A stretch of DNA of 55,163 nt from an uncultured Parabacteroides sp. (GTDB lineage Bacteria > Bacteroidota > Bacteroidia > Bacteroidales > Tannerellaceae), in assembly GCA_937894065.1 (NCBI GenBank), contig CALCST010000032.1:1-55163 (forward strand), written 5' to 3'. The translations under genes were made by a program, and so were the position numbers. Each line of letters starts with the position of its first letter. Position 1 is the first letter of the stretch. Below are positions 33,252-41,219 of the stretch, piece after piece. The notes under the pieces are model-generated. The model saw nothing but the letters and a program-made list of their open reading frames with translations, was not told the origin of the DNA and ran no database searches.

Positions 33252-34124
33252 TTATTTTGACAAGTCCTGGAATTTTTCGTATGCCTGGTCTGGTGTCAAA
33301 CCTTCGTGAATAACTGAATATACAGCCTGAATCATTGCAGCAGGACATTCACTCTGGAACACGTTACGACCCATATCAACACCGGCAGCGCCATCGTTAA
33401 CTGCATTATAGCACAATTCCAAAGCTTCTTTTTCAGGCAATTTCTTACCACCGGCAATTACGATTGGAACAGGACATGCAGCAGCTACTTTTTCGAAGCC
33501 TTCGCAATAATATGTCTTAACGATGTTTGCACCGTTTTCTGCACATACGCGTGATGCCAAAGCGAAATAACGAGCATCGCGAGCCATCTGTTTGCCTACA
33601 GCAGTAACACCCATCACAGGAATGCCGTAACGGTTACCCATATCTGCAGCTTTCACAAGATTTGCAGCTGTGATTGCTTCCTGGTCACCATCTCCAGCAG
33701 AGAACATAACAGCCATAGCTGAAGCATTCATACGGATTGCATCTTCGATATCAATCAAAACATTACGGTTCAATTCAGTAAGGATTGTTGAACCAGCGTC
33801 AGAGCGCAAACAAATAGGTTTGTTGACGTTTGCAGGAATGCAAGTCTGAATCATTCCGCGTGTTCCCATCAAACAGTCAGCATATTTTGCAAGAGGAACG
33901 ATGCTCAAGTCAATTCTTTCCAAACCTGAAGTTGGGCCCATAATGAAACCATGGTCAAATGCCAACATCACTGTACGGCCAGTCTTAGGATTGAAAATAC
34001 GAGACAAACGGTCTTTCATACCCCAAGCAAGGTTGTCAGCACCTTTAACGTGGAACTGAGCATTCTCAACTTTCTGATTTAATCCGAAGTTATTGGCTTC
34101 TCTGAAGCCGTCCATATCTGCCAT
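33252..34124 (-). CDS. LsrF/DhnA-type class I aldolase or thiolase
   Basis: A 290-residue TIM-barrel enzyme of the FbaB/DhnA family, closest in feel to LsrF (3-hydroxy-5-phosphonooxypentane-2,4-dione thiolase) by length and motifs: GRTVMLAFDHGFIMGPTSGLE, GTRGMIQT, SAGDGDQEAI, MGVTAVGKQMARDARY, Lys203 in IVKTYYCEGFE (expected Schiff-base lysine), GGKKLPEKEAL and GAAGVDMGRNVFQ. In LsrF the products are dihydroxyacetone phosphate and acetyl-CoA. It follows dhaL by 69 bases, so it likely cleaves the phosphorylated product of the DhaKL pair. The start codon abuts a run of GTTTTTGA-type octamers. Confidence 0.85.
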   Translation of the reverse strand: MADMDGFREANNFGLNQKVENAQFHVKGADNLAWGMKDRLSRIFNPKTGRTVMLAFDHGFIMGPTSGLERIDLSIVPLAKYADCLMGTRGMIQTCIPANVNKPICLRSDAGSTILTELNRNVLIDIEDAIRMNASAMAVMFSAGDGDQEAITAANLVKAADMGNRYGIPVMGVTAVGKQMARDARYFALASRVCAENGANIVKTYYCEGFEKVAAACPVPIVIAGGKKLPEKEALELCYNAVNDGAAGVDMGRNVFQSECPAAMIQAVYSVIHEGLTPDQAYEKFQDLSK

Positions 34125-34125
34125 A

Positions 34126-34175
34126 TTTTTGAGTTTTTGAGTTTTTAAGTTTCTTTGTTTTTAAGTTTTGAGTTT
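34126..34175. repeat. GTTTTTGA-type octamers directly upstream of the aldolase start
   Basis: Two perfect TTTTTGAG units begin one base from the ATG (34126-34141) and further imperfect units (TTTTTAAG at 34142-34149 and 34158-34165) continue to about 34175. The aldolase mRNA leader is thus CTCAAAAA repeats running to the start codon. Confidence 0.7.
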
Positions 34176-34193
34176 ATTACATCAATCCTTTTG

Positions 34194-34811
34194 TCAGATT
34201 GCATCAGCAAAAGCAGCAATCATGCAGCTCCATGAAGTTGCGCCACTGTCTGCAAAACCGATTGAACGCTCACCGTAGTTGCGGGCACGACCAAAATTAG
34301 CCTTCATCTGAACAGTTTCTTCAGCTCCTGCCAAAGCAGCTTTTGCACCTGCCTGAAGTATTTCCTTGATGTCGTCAGATTCAACTGCCTGCATAGCCTC
34401 AACTGCAGGAATCAATGCATCCATCATTGTTTTGTCACCACGTTTAGCAGCAGTCTGTTGCTGAACATTTGCCAAACCACCGGCGAACATTGCTTTCACT
34501 CCGGCAGCATCCAATTCTGTTCCTTCAGCGCAGTCGCTCATTCCAAGGAAGAATGCGCCAAGGAGTGTACTTGTTGAACCGCTTACTTCCATCATCACGC
34601 CCATTCCCATGTCCATCAGCATTGCCTTAAACTCAGTACCATTTTGAGCAATACGATGAATAACAGAGAAAGCAGTAACAATAGCTGTTCCATGGTCTCC
34701 GTCACCGATAACAGCGTCCAACTTAGAGAACTCTTCTTCACGCAACTTTATTTGCTCGAATGCTTTGTCAAGCATTGCTTTGAAATTATCAATTGTCAGA
34801 GTTTTTGCCAT
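34194..34811 (-). CDS. dhaL: Dihydroxyacetone kinase subunit DhaL-like
   Basis: A 205-residue nucleotide-binding subunit. The Mg/ADP site LDAVIGDGDHG (Asp32, Asp37, Asp39) and the later RGDKTMMDALIPAV and YGERSIGFADSGATS motifs are intact. In PTS-type kinases DhaL holds ADP and is recharged by DhaM; in ATP-type kinases DhaL is fused to DhaK. Here DhaK and DhaL are separate, as in the PTS type, but no DhaM gene is present and Bacteroidales generally lack the PTS. It follows dhaK by 136 bases containing a large octamer hairpin. Substrate could be a ketotriose, ketotetrose or similar. Confidence 0.9.
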   Translation of the reverse strand: MAKTLTIDNFKAMLDKAFEQIKLREEEFSKLDAVIGDGDHGTAIVTAFSVIHRIAQNGTEFKAMLMDMGMGVMMEVSGSTSTLLGAFFLGMSDCAEGTELDAAGVKAMFAGGLANVQQQTAAKRGDKTMMDALIPAVEAMQAVESDDIKEILQAGAKAALAGAEETVQMKANFGRARNYGERSIGFADSGATSWSCMIAAFADAI

Positions 34812-34840
34812 AATAAAAATCTTTTTCTAATAGTAATTAT

Positions 34841-34942
34841 AGGTGACGAGGTGACAAGGCTATAGGAACAAGTTGACAAGGATAAAAAATAAATTATCAT
34901 CTTGTTACCTTGTCAACTCGTCATCTTGTCACCTCGTCACCT
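34841..34942. repeat. Two-tier octamer inverted repeat between dhaK and dhaL
   Basis: An 18-bp perfect outer pair (34841-34858 with 34925-34942; AGGTGACGAG plus GTGACAAG) encloses an 11-bp perfect inner pair (34871-34881 with 34909-34919; AGTTGACAAGG). Each arm is built of (G/T)TGAC(G/A)AG octamers. The transcript could form a long hairpin inside the operon. Confidence 0.8.
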
Positions 34943-34947
34943 GTCAT

Positions 34948-35964
34948 TTATTTTCCAATTGTTGTCCAATAAGGAGCATCAGATTGTTTGTTCTTCAAAT
35001 AATCGATATGATCCTCATCAAGAATAGCAAGAATCATCTGGAAACCAGCCTGTTCCTGCACTGTCAAAATCTCCTGAATGCGAGATTCAACTACCTGCAA
35101 GCCACGAGCTTCAAGTTCCTTGTAAGCCTTACGGAAGATAATATTAAGTTCCATATGAGTTGTTGCTCCAACGCCGTTGATAATCAACATCATCTTATCG
35201 CCGGCTTTTGGCTGCAACTGCTGGCAAAGCAAATCTACCATTTCAGCTGCTGTAGCGTCTGCAGATACAAGTGGTTTCTGGCCGCCACCACCTTCACCAT
35301 GCTGTCCCATACCAATTTCCATAATTCCTTCTGGCAAATTAGTGATGACACCACCATTCTGCGGATGTGAGCAAGAACGCATAGCAACTGCCAAGGTAGC
35401 AACTTTTTCATTGTAGCGTTCACCTATTTCAAGCAATTCATCCAATGATTTGCCTTCTTCTGCTGCTGCACCCAAGATCTTGAACAAAGGAACACATCCT
35501 GCCAAACCACGACGATCGTTTTTGTCTGCGCCGATACCAGCACTGATATCATCGTGTGTAAGCAATTGTTTAACTTTGATACCCATACGACCGGCAAGCT
35601 GACAAGCCATGTTTGCACTCATAACGTCACCAGAGTGATTCAACACAACAAGCAAAATACCTGCTTCGCGTTTCATCAGCTGCAATGCCTGGAACACACG
35701 CTGAGCACCTGGAGCTGCAAAAATATCACCGACAACAGAGCAGTCCAACATACCTTTACCAACGAAACCGCTCAATGCTGGTTCGTGACCAGAACCACCC
35801 AATGTTACGATAGCAACTTTATCTTCGCTTTTTGGATTAGCACGAACAACAATGTTTTCGCCACCCAATTTAACTTTGTCCGGATAAGCCAACACATAGC
35901 CTTCCAACAATTCTGCAGTAATATTCTCAGGTTCGTTAATGAACTTAGTTTTCAATTCTGACAT
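34948..35964 (-). CDS. dhaK: Dihydroxyacetone kinase subunit DhaK-like
   Basis: A 338-residue substrate-binding subunit. Conserved elements: TLGGSGHEPALSGFVGKGML (His60 in GSGHEP), VLNHSGDVMSANMA (Asp113) and GMGQHGEGGGG, where His222 is expected to form the hemiaminal with the ketone substrate. All three catalytic positions are kept, so it should bind a dihydroxyketone covalently. It follows the VOC gene by 158 bases containing octamer repeats. The substrate need not be dihydroxyacetone: related kinases act on erythrulose and other ketoses. Paired with DhaL and the LsrF-like aldolase. Confidence 0.9.
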   Translation of the reverse strand: MSELKTKFINEPENITAELLEGYVLAYPDKVKLGGENIVVRANPKSEDKVAIVTLGGSGHEPALSGFVGKGMLDCSVVGDIFAAPGAQRVFQALQLMKREAGILLVVLNHSGDVMSANMACQLAGRMGIKVKQLLTHDDISAGIGADKNDRRGLAGCVPLFKILGAAAEEGKSLDELLEIGERYNEKVATLAVAMRSCSHPQNGGVITNLPEGIMEIGMGQHGEGGGGQKPLVSADATAAEMVDLLCQQLQPKAGDKMMLIINGVGATTHMELNIIFRKAYKELEARGLQVVESRIQEILTVQEQAGFQMILAILDEDHIDYLKNKQSDAPYWTTIGK

Positions 35965-36018
35965 AATAAAATTCTCCTTTTAAATTTATTAGAGTTACAC
36001 AATAGACCGACTCTTTAA

Positions 36019-36121
36019 AGTTGACAAGGCTACAGAGACAAGTTGACAAGAATAAAGAATAATATTATTACCTTGTCAACTCGTCACCTGTCACATTCAA
36101 GTCGAGCCCAGCGAGACTCGA
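36019..36121. repeat. Octamer inverted repeat and small hairpin upstream of dhaK
   Basis: AGTTGACAAGG (36019-36029) and a second copy at 36041-36050 face CCTTGTCAACT (36071-36081), followed by CGTCACCTGTCAC. Next to the VOC stop lies a separate 7-bp hairpin (36102-36121, TCGAGTC/GGCTCGA with one G-U on the minus strand) without a T-tract. Confidence 0.7.
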
Positions 36122-36122
36122 T

Positions 36123-36440
36123 TTATTTTACTTCCATAATTTCAACAGCAATACCTTCTTCTTCGATAAAAGCAATTGTCAGGTGCTCATCACATGGAGC
36201 CGGACCGAAAATTACTTTTTTGCCTTTCAATTCTTCCTCCAATGAAGGAACAACATAAGCAACATGAGCTGTAGATATCACCAATTCAGGAAGAGGAGTT
36301 TCACCTGATTCCAAATGTATAAATTCAATCTTGTTTGGACTCTGGCTATAATCAGTCAGCCAAATATTCAAACCTTCATTATACACTGCGCCTTCTGGCT
36401 TATAATTCACTGGAATTCCAATATGACTTAATGTTCTCAT
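36123..36440 (-). CDS. Small VOC-superfamily protein
   Basis: A 105-residue cytoplasmic protein with a VOC-like pattern: LSHIGIPVNY near the start, IHLESGETPLPELV, TAHVAYVVPSLEEELKG and a final GIAVEIMEVK. His in LSHIG, His in TAHVAYV and Glu in AVEIME fit the usual metal positions. Shorter than a full VOC dimer unit and different from the 128-residue VOC at 31647. It lies between the giant cytochrome gene (24 bases) and dhaK, so it may isomerise an intermediate of that pathway. Specific activity unknown. Confidence 0.7.
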   Translation of the reverse strand: MRTLSHIGIPVNYKPEGAVYNEGLNIWLTDYSQSPNKIEFIHLESGETPLPELVISTAHVAYVVPSLEEELKGKKVIFGPAPCDEHLTIAFIEEEGIAVEIMEVK

Positions 36441-36464
36441 GATAATTAAATTTATATTTAAAGA

Positions 36465-39400
36465 TTAATCTTCGATTATTACACGGAAACCAACATTGAA
36501 TACTCTCTGATATGGATAGAATCCTTTACGAGAATATGCTGTTGAGAATTTAGGACGTTCGATGAATGAACCACCACGAACAACCTTATATTCAGCTTCA
36601 ACCTTGCTGTTTTCCTTGTAAGGATATGGCACATAGTCGGAACGAGTCCATTCGCCTACGTTTCCGTGCATATCATACAAACCAAACGGATTTGCTTCGT
36701 ATTTCTTACCAGGAACCTGAACAAGGCTTCCATCATCTACATTTTCTTCTTTAGGAAGGAAGATGTAGTATTTGTACCACATTGAAGTCGTAGGCATCGG
36801 CTGAGGGTCAATACCACTAACTGCAAGTTTCAATGTTGTCTTATCAGCCAAGTTGTCTTTCTTACCGAAATCAGAGTTCATATTTCCAAACCAGAAGTCA
36901 GAATCACTACCTGCACGGCAAGCCCATTCCCACTGAGCTTCTGTTGGCAATGTCACGTTCAGACCAGTCTTTTCGCTAAGTTTCTGGCAGAACTCCATTG
37001 CTTCGTTATAGCTCAAGCGAATTGCTGGCTGATCAGGGTCATTAGCCTTATATCCAGGAACAACATGGTCTTTCCACTGCTGGTCCATATACTTACTGTC
37101 GTGATTTGGGAAAATAGTTCTGAACTGCTCGTTTGTAGTTTCGATTTCAGCCATCCAGAATGCCTTCTTAATCTTGACTTTAGTTGTCGGATATGTATCA
37201 GACGGACCATTGTAGCTACCCATTACGAATTCGCCGGCAGGAATACGAACAAATGTCATATTTATACCCGGAGCCAATTCAATAACTTTACGAGTTTCTT
37301 TTTCGTCGGCAAGCATTTCCTTAACTTGGTCTGCACCAAACGGCCAGTTCTTAGCTTTCACCTTCTTTTCCTTGACAGGAGGTAATGGTTCAGGCATAAC
37401 AGGTTTGATTTCTCCTTTTCCTTTCAGATAAGCAGCATAATCTTCTATTTCCTTCTTCCAGTCAACACCTGCACCACCAGCATATTTGTCTGTAAGTTCT
37501 TTACGGCGAGCAATCTGATCATAGCCCTTATAAGGAATACAAGTCAAAACATTTGCATTGAAATATCCTTTATCAGGTGCATTATAATCAATCCAGTTAT
37601 ACAATTTGCGCCATTCTTCATCTGTCAGCTTAACATTTGCATGTCCACGTTTCAACAGACGAACAAGTTCACTTGTATTTGGGTGATATTCATAAGGATT
37701 AAGAACCTGCATATCACCTTCTCCACCCTGACGGTGAACATATGGATGCAAATTCAAATATGAAGTTCCATATCCAAGTTTATCTTTCTTACCACCGCGC
37801 AAATCAAATGCTTTCTCTCCGTTATGGCAGGCAATACAAGCTCTGTCCAAAATAGGCTGAATTTCCAAATCGAAAGTAAATGAGCGTACGCCACCTTCCG
37901 GAGTCTTCAGCTTAGAAGGCTCTTTCTGTGAAGCAATTACTCGTTTAGGTATTGCAATCTGGTTCTGGTCTTCATGACAACCGATACATGATACAACCTC
38001 ACCCGGCTGACCTGTTACCCAACTACGCATCCACTGAACAGCAACTCCATCCTTATCCAATGGCTGAATAGAAATAGGAGTATTAGCAGGAGCCTTGAAA
38101 ATAACAGAACCGTCTTCCTCTACAGGAACTGTACCCAAATTACGCTTGATATCCCATCCTGACTGAATACCATGCCAGTTATGGTCTGATGTAGTCTTCA
38201 CATAAGCATATTCATAAGCATGCAAACGCAATTCCTTAACTGTTCCACGAGGTATTCCTTTCAAGCCTTCGCCTTCATAAATATCCTGAATGAAGAATGT
38301 TGCTTCTTTTTCATTCAATTTAACACGATCAGGAATTACCGGAGGTGTTTTAGTCTTGCGGACAACAATAGGACTAATATATCCTTCACCTTCGCTCTCC
38401 ATCAAGCAAGTTACGTTGTCATACACGTCAACCAAATACAAACCCCACAAACCGTTAGGATCCAATTTAGCTGAAACAAGGAAATACTTGTCGTTAAGTG
38501 CTGTTGGTTTGATGAACTGTGGCCATACTCCATTTACCAATTCATCCTTCACTTCTTCAACAATCGGACGATTGCGATACGGAATTTCCTGAACCATACC
38601 GGCTGCACCTGCACGAGCCTTGTTTGGGTCGAACACAATCATACGTCCTGAACGTGCAATACCATGGTGTCCGGAAATAATGCCGACAAATGAAGAAGCA
38701 TGTCCTGGCAATGGCTGCACGTCGAATGTACTGTTAGGGAACATTGAACCACTACCATACAAAGCCTTTTGCTCTGTTCCATCCGGATTCATATGCATCA
38801 CAATACGAGTGTAATAGTGAGTCAAATCTGTATATTCCCAACGAGTGTACATAACACGACCGTTATTCATAATGACAGGATTCCAGTTTGCATCCTGGTC
38901 AAATGTCAAACGGCGCATAGTCTTTGTCTTTGGATCATAAAGAACCATATTTCCTACAGGGTCGTCACCGCTTACACAAGGAACACCCTGATAACCGATA
39001 TTTGAAATGGCAATAAGTCTGCCATCAGGCAAATATGTTCCGTCATAGAATTCCAAATCCGGTTCAAGCATTTCCATCAACGGACGATATCCTGTTCCAT
39101 CCAATTTGACTTCATGGATATTCCATCTCTTGTCGTCCATTGTCTGTGTGAACATAACTCTGTCACCATCCCAATGAAGTTTCAAGTCAGCAATTGAAGA
39201 TGTATTTGATGGCTTGTAAACAGAACGAACATTTACATCACCACGTAAATTTGTCAACTCAACAATATCCGCATCAAAACCCTCACGGCGCGCAGACTCC
39301 TGGTTACTCCAGTTATTTGCCTGAGTTCCCAATTGAGGAGCCATAGCAGTGTGAGCAGTAGCACCCAATTTATATCTAGCAGCTACAACTTTATCACCGT

Positions 39401-40454
39401 CTAGCAAAGGGTTAGAAAGCAAAATAGCTCTTTTGTTTGCGATAGCCTTTTCTGCTGAAGCAACAGCAGATGCATCACCACTATACATTCCATCGAAACC
39501 TTTCTTTACCAAAGATTCCAATTCAGACAACAATGAAGCATATTTACTGCTATCGTAGCCTTTCATACCCTTCATATCATTGAAAGCAAGTCTGATTGCT
39601 TCCATATTAAGCCATTTAAGCTCTTTCTGAAGAGTATAAACCTTCTGTACTTTTTCGTACAAATTCAAATATGAAGTAAGTTGCTTATTCAAGTCCTTCT
39701 CCGCAGCAACTTTATTTACTTCAGCTTTGAAATAATCTTTCTTCTGCAACTGCTCAACAATGCTCAGGATAGCCTGTTTTTCAACACTGTTATCAGCTGA
39801 AGCCAACCAATTTTCCAAACCGTTGACTGTTGCATTTAACGATCCTATTTCTTCCGGGAAAGAAGCCATCAATGATTTTGCCTCGTTCTTAGGATATACA
39901 TTCATCACTTTGAAGTATACGCTACCTACTGTTGATTCATCAACAACTCCGACTTCAGCTTCAAAACGAGAAAATTCTTTACCCAGATTAAAGACCATAA
40001 CACCATTGGCATGGCACATGATACCATGTTCATATTTCTTGCCGTCAATTACCAATGGTTTTCCATATAAATCTTTATTTTTTGATATGCTGCCGGAACC
40101 AGACTCCCAATAAACCGGGTCCAATTCGTCCAACCACACAGAAGAACCATCCTTACGGATTAACTTGGCATTTGCCCAAGTTCCCCAGTCCCAAGAATTT
40201 CCATCAGGACCTTCAGAAGTGACAAGAACAAGCTGTTCAAGCCCTTCTATATTCGCAGAAATTGGAGCCGCAGTCTGCTTAGCCTTCATCCATGCCGACT
40301 CAATCGGCATCTGAGCTTTTTGCAAAACTGTTCTCAATTCTGCCTTTGTTTTAACTGATGCATCAATCCAGTTATCAACCTTCTCTTGCTTTTGCCCGAA
40401 AGCAACAAGAGAAGATGATAACATAACTGATACAAGAATATGCATTCTATTCAT
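36465..40454 (-). CDS. NPCBM - HzsA-like propeller - diheme cytochrome c - SUMF1-fold protein
   Basis: An exported protein of 1329 residues. After a signal peptide (about 1-20) comes an NPCBM-like carbohydrate-binding module (70-185, HGIMCHANGVMVFNLG), a helical linker (190-340), then a propeller-like region (about 400-790) with LKLHWDGDRVMFTQTM, LPDGRLIAISNIGYQG and NNGRVMYTRWEYTD, resembling the middle domain of hydrazine synthase alpha (HzsA). Two haem c sites follow, CIGCH (823-827) and CIACH (873-877). The C-terminal SUMF1/EgtB-type domain (about 1062-1329) has LPTEAQWEWACRAG and FGLYDMHGNVGEW, but RGGSFIERPKFSTAYSRKG lacks the paired cysteines of formylglycine-generating enzyme, so it is not an FGE. 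Probably periplasmic. Reaction unknown. Confidence 0.8.
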   Translation of the reverse strand: MNRMHILVSVMLSSSLVAFGQKQEKVDNWIDASVKTKAELRTVLQKAQMPIESAWMKAKQTAAPISANIEGLEQLVLVTSEGPDGNSWDWGTWANAKLIRKDGSSVWLDELDPVYWESGSGSISKNKDLYGKPLVIDGKKYEHGIMCHANGVMVFNLGKEFSRFEAEVGVVDESTVGSVYFKVMNVYPKNEAKSLMASFPEEIGSLNATVNGLENWLASADNSVEKQAILSIVEQLQKKDYFKAEVNKVAAEKDLNKQLTSYLNLYEKVQKVYTLQKELKWLNMEAIRLAFNDMKGMKGYDSSKYASLLSELESLVKKGFDGMYSGDASAVASAEKAIANKRAILLSNPLLDGDKVVAARYKLGATAHTAMAPQLGTQANNWSNQESARREGFDADIVELTNLRGDVNVRSVYKPSNTSSIADLKLHWDGDRVMFTQTMDDKRWNIHEVKLDGTGYRPLMEMLEPDLEFYDGTYLPDGRLIAISNIGYQGVPCVSGDDPVGNMVLYDPKTKTMRRLTFDQDANWNPVIMNNGRVMYTRWEYTDLTHYYTRIVMHMNPDGTEQKALYGSGSMFPNSTFDVQPLPGHASSFVGIISGHHGIARSGRMIVFDPNKARAGAAGMVQEIPYRNRPIVEEVKDELVNGVWPQFIKPTALNDKYFLVSAKLDPNGLWGLYLVDVYDNVTCLMESEGEGYISPIVVRKTKTPPVIPDRVKLNEKEATFFIQDIYEGEGLKGIPRGTVKELRLHAYEYAYVKTTSDHNWHGIQSGWDIKRNLGTVPVEEDGSVIFKAPANTPISIQPLDKDGVAVQWMRSWVTGQPGEVVSCIGCHEDQNQIAIPKRVIASQKEPSKLKTPEGGVRSFTFDLEIQPILDRACIACHNGEKAFDLRGGKKDKLGYGTSYLNLHPYVHRQGGEGDMQVLNPYEYHPNTSELVRLLKRGHANVKLTDEEWRKLYNWIDYNAPDKGYFNANVLTCIPYKGYDQIARRKELTDKYAGGAGVDWKKEIEDYAAYLKGKGEIKPVMPEPLPPVKEKKVKAKNWPFGADQVKEMLADEKETRKVIELAPGINMTFVRIPAGEFVMGSYNGPSDTYPTTKVKIKKAFWMAEIETTNEQFRTIFPNHDSKYMDQQWKDHVVPGYKANDPDQPAIRLSYNEAMEFCQKLSEKTGLNVTLPTEAQWEWACRAGSDSDFWFGNMNSDFGKKDNLADKTTLKLAVSGIDPQPMPTTSMWYKYYIFLPKEENVDDGSLVQVPGKKYEANPFGLYDMHGNVGEWTRSDYVPYPYKENSKVEAEYKVVRGGSFIERPKFSTAYSRKGFYPYQRVFNVGFRVIIED

Positions 40455-40488
40455 GTATATGGATTTAGTGTCAACTAATAAAAATTGA

Positions 40489-41208
40489 TTATAATGCAGC
40501 TTTTGTGTTTGTAAATCTCAAGCCGTCATTGTCGTGATAACATGCCCATTCAGAAACAACAGCACCTTCCGGACCAGCCATCATAAAGTGGAATGTTTCC
40601 AACTGTTTCAAACGCAAAACATCACCAACTTTCTGAACTACGAAATTCTTGCTCTTGATAGGGCCATGAGTTGCAGGTATTGCAGGAGCATTAGGTGTTT
40701 CTTCTCCAACTTCTGAGAAATTATAAACCCAACCTTTTTCAACCATCCATGATTCATGTTTAGCTGGGAATTTTGTCTTTACGTGTGCATGTTCAGGAAT
40801 CATCTGACCAGGCAACAGATAAATTGCGTGAGCGAAATATCCATATTCAGGGTCATTAACCCAGAATATACCACCCATACCTACATTTTCAAAATCTCCT
40901 AATCCGAAATCTGTTACCCACATTTCTTTTGCCATCAAATCAGTGAAAGGAACATCATAGAAAGCAAACATATCTTTCATAGCTTCGATAGCTACATCCT
41001 GCTGGAATTTGCCGTCTTTATAGAAATCGGCATTTGTGTACTTTTTAGAATAAGTCATAGCTTTTTTATTTTTAGTTTCACATGGTTGTTCTGATTTGCA
41101 GCAGTCTTCTTCACAGTCTTTTGATGTATTTGACTGATTGTTACAAGAAGTGAATGCTGTAAGGGCTGCTGCAGCCAACAGCATTTTCATTGAATTTACT
41201 TTTTTCAT
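40489..41208 (-). CDS. Cupin-like lipoprotein
   Basis: A 239-residue lipoprotein: signal peptide with lipobox FTSC, a Cys-rich linker (DCEEDCCKSEQPC), then a single-domain cupin-like fold. Likely metal site: PEHAHVKTKFPAKHESWMVEKG plus a later LETFHFMMAGPEG histidine. The layout recalls D-lyxose-isomerase-type cupins, but I cannot assign that activity. It lies 11 bases after the RidA-like gene and 34 before the giant cytochrome, so it is cotranscribed and probably works in the periplasm on the same compound. Confidence 0.65.
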   Translation of the reverse strand: MKKVNSMKMLLAAAALTAFTSCNNQSNTSKDCEEDCCKSEQPCETKNKKAMTYSKKYTNADFYKDGKFQQDVAIEAMKDMFAFYDVPFTDLMAKEMWVTDFGLGDFENVGMGGIFWVNDPEYGYFAHAIYLLPGQMIPEHAHVKTKFPAKHESWMVEKGWVYNFSEVGEETPNAPAIPATHGPIKSKNFVVQKVGDVLRLKQLETFHFMMAGPEGAVVSEWACYHDNDGLRFTNTKAAL

Positions 41209-41219
41209 ATTTATTTTAT

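Noticed and set aside
36465..37270. Formylglycine-generating enzyme (sulfatase activator)
   Set aside because: The paired active-site cysteines are missing in the C-terminal domain and no sulfatase gene is in the window.
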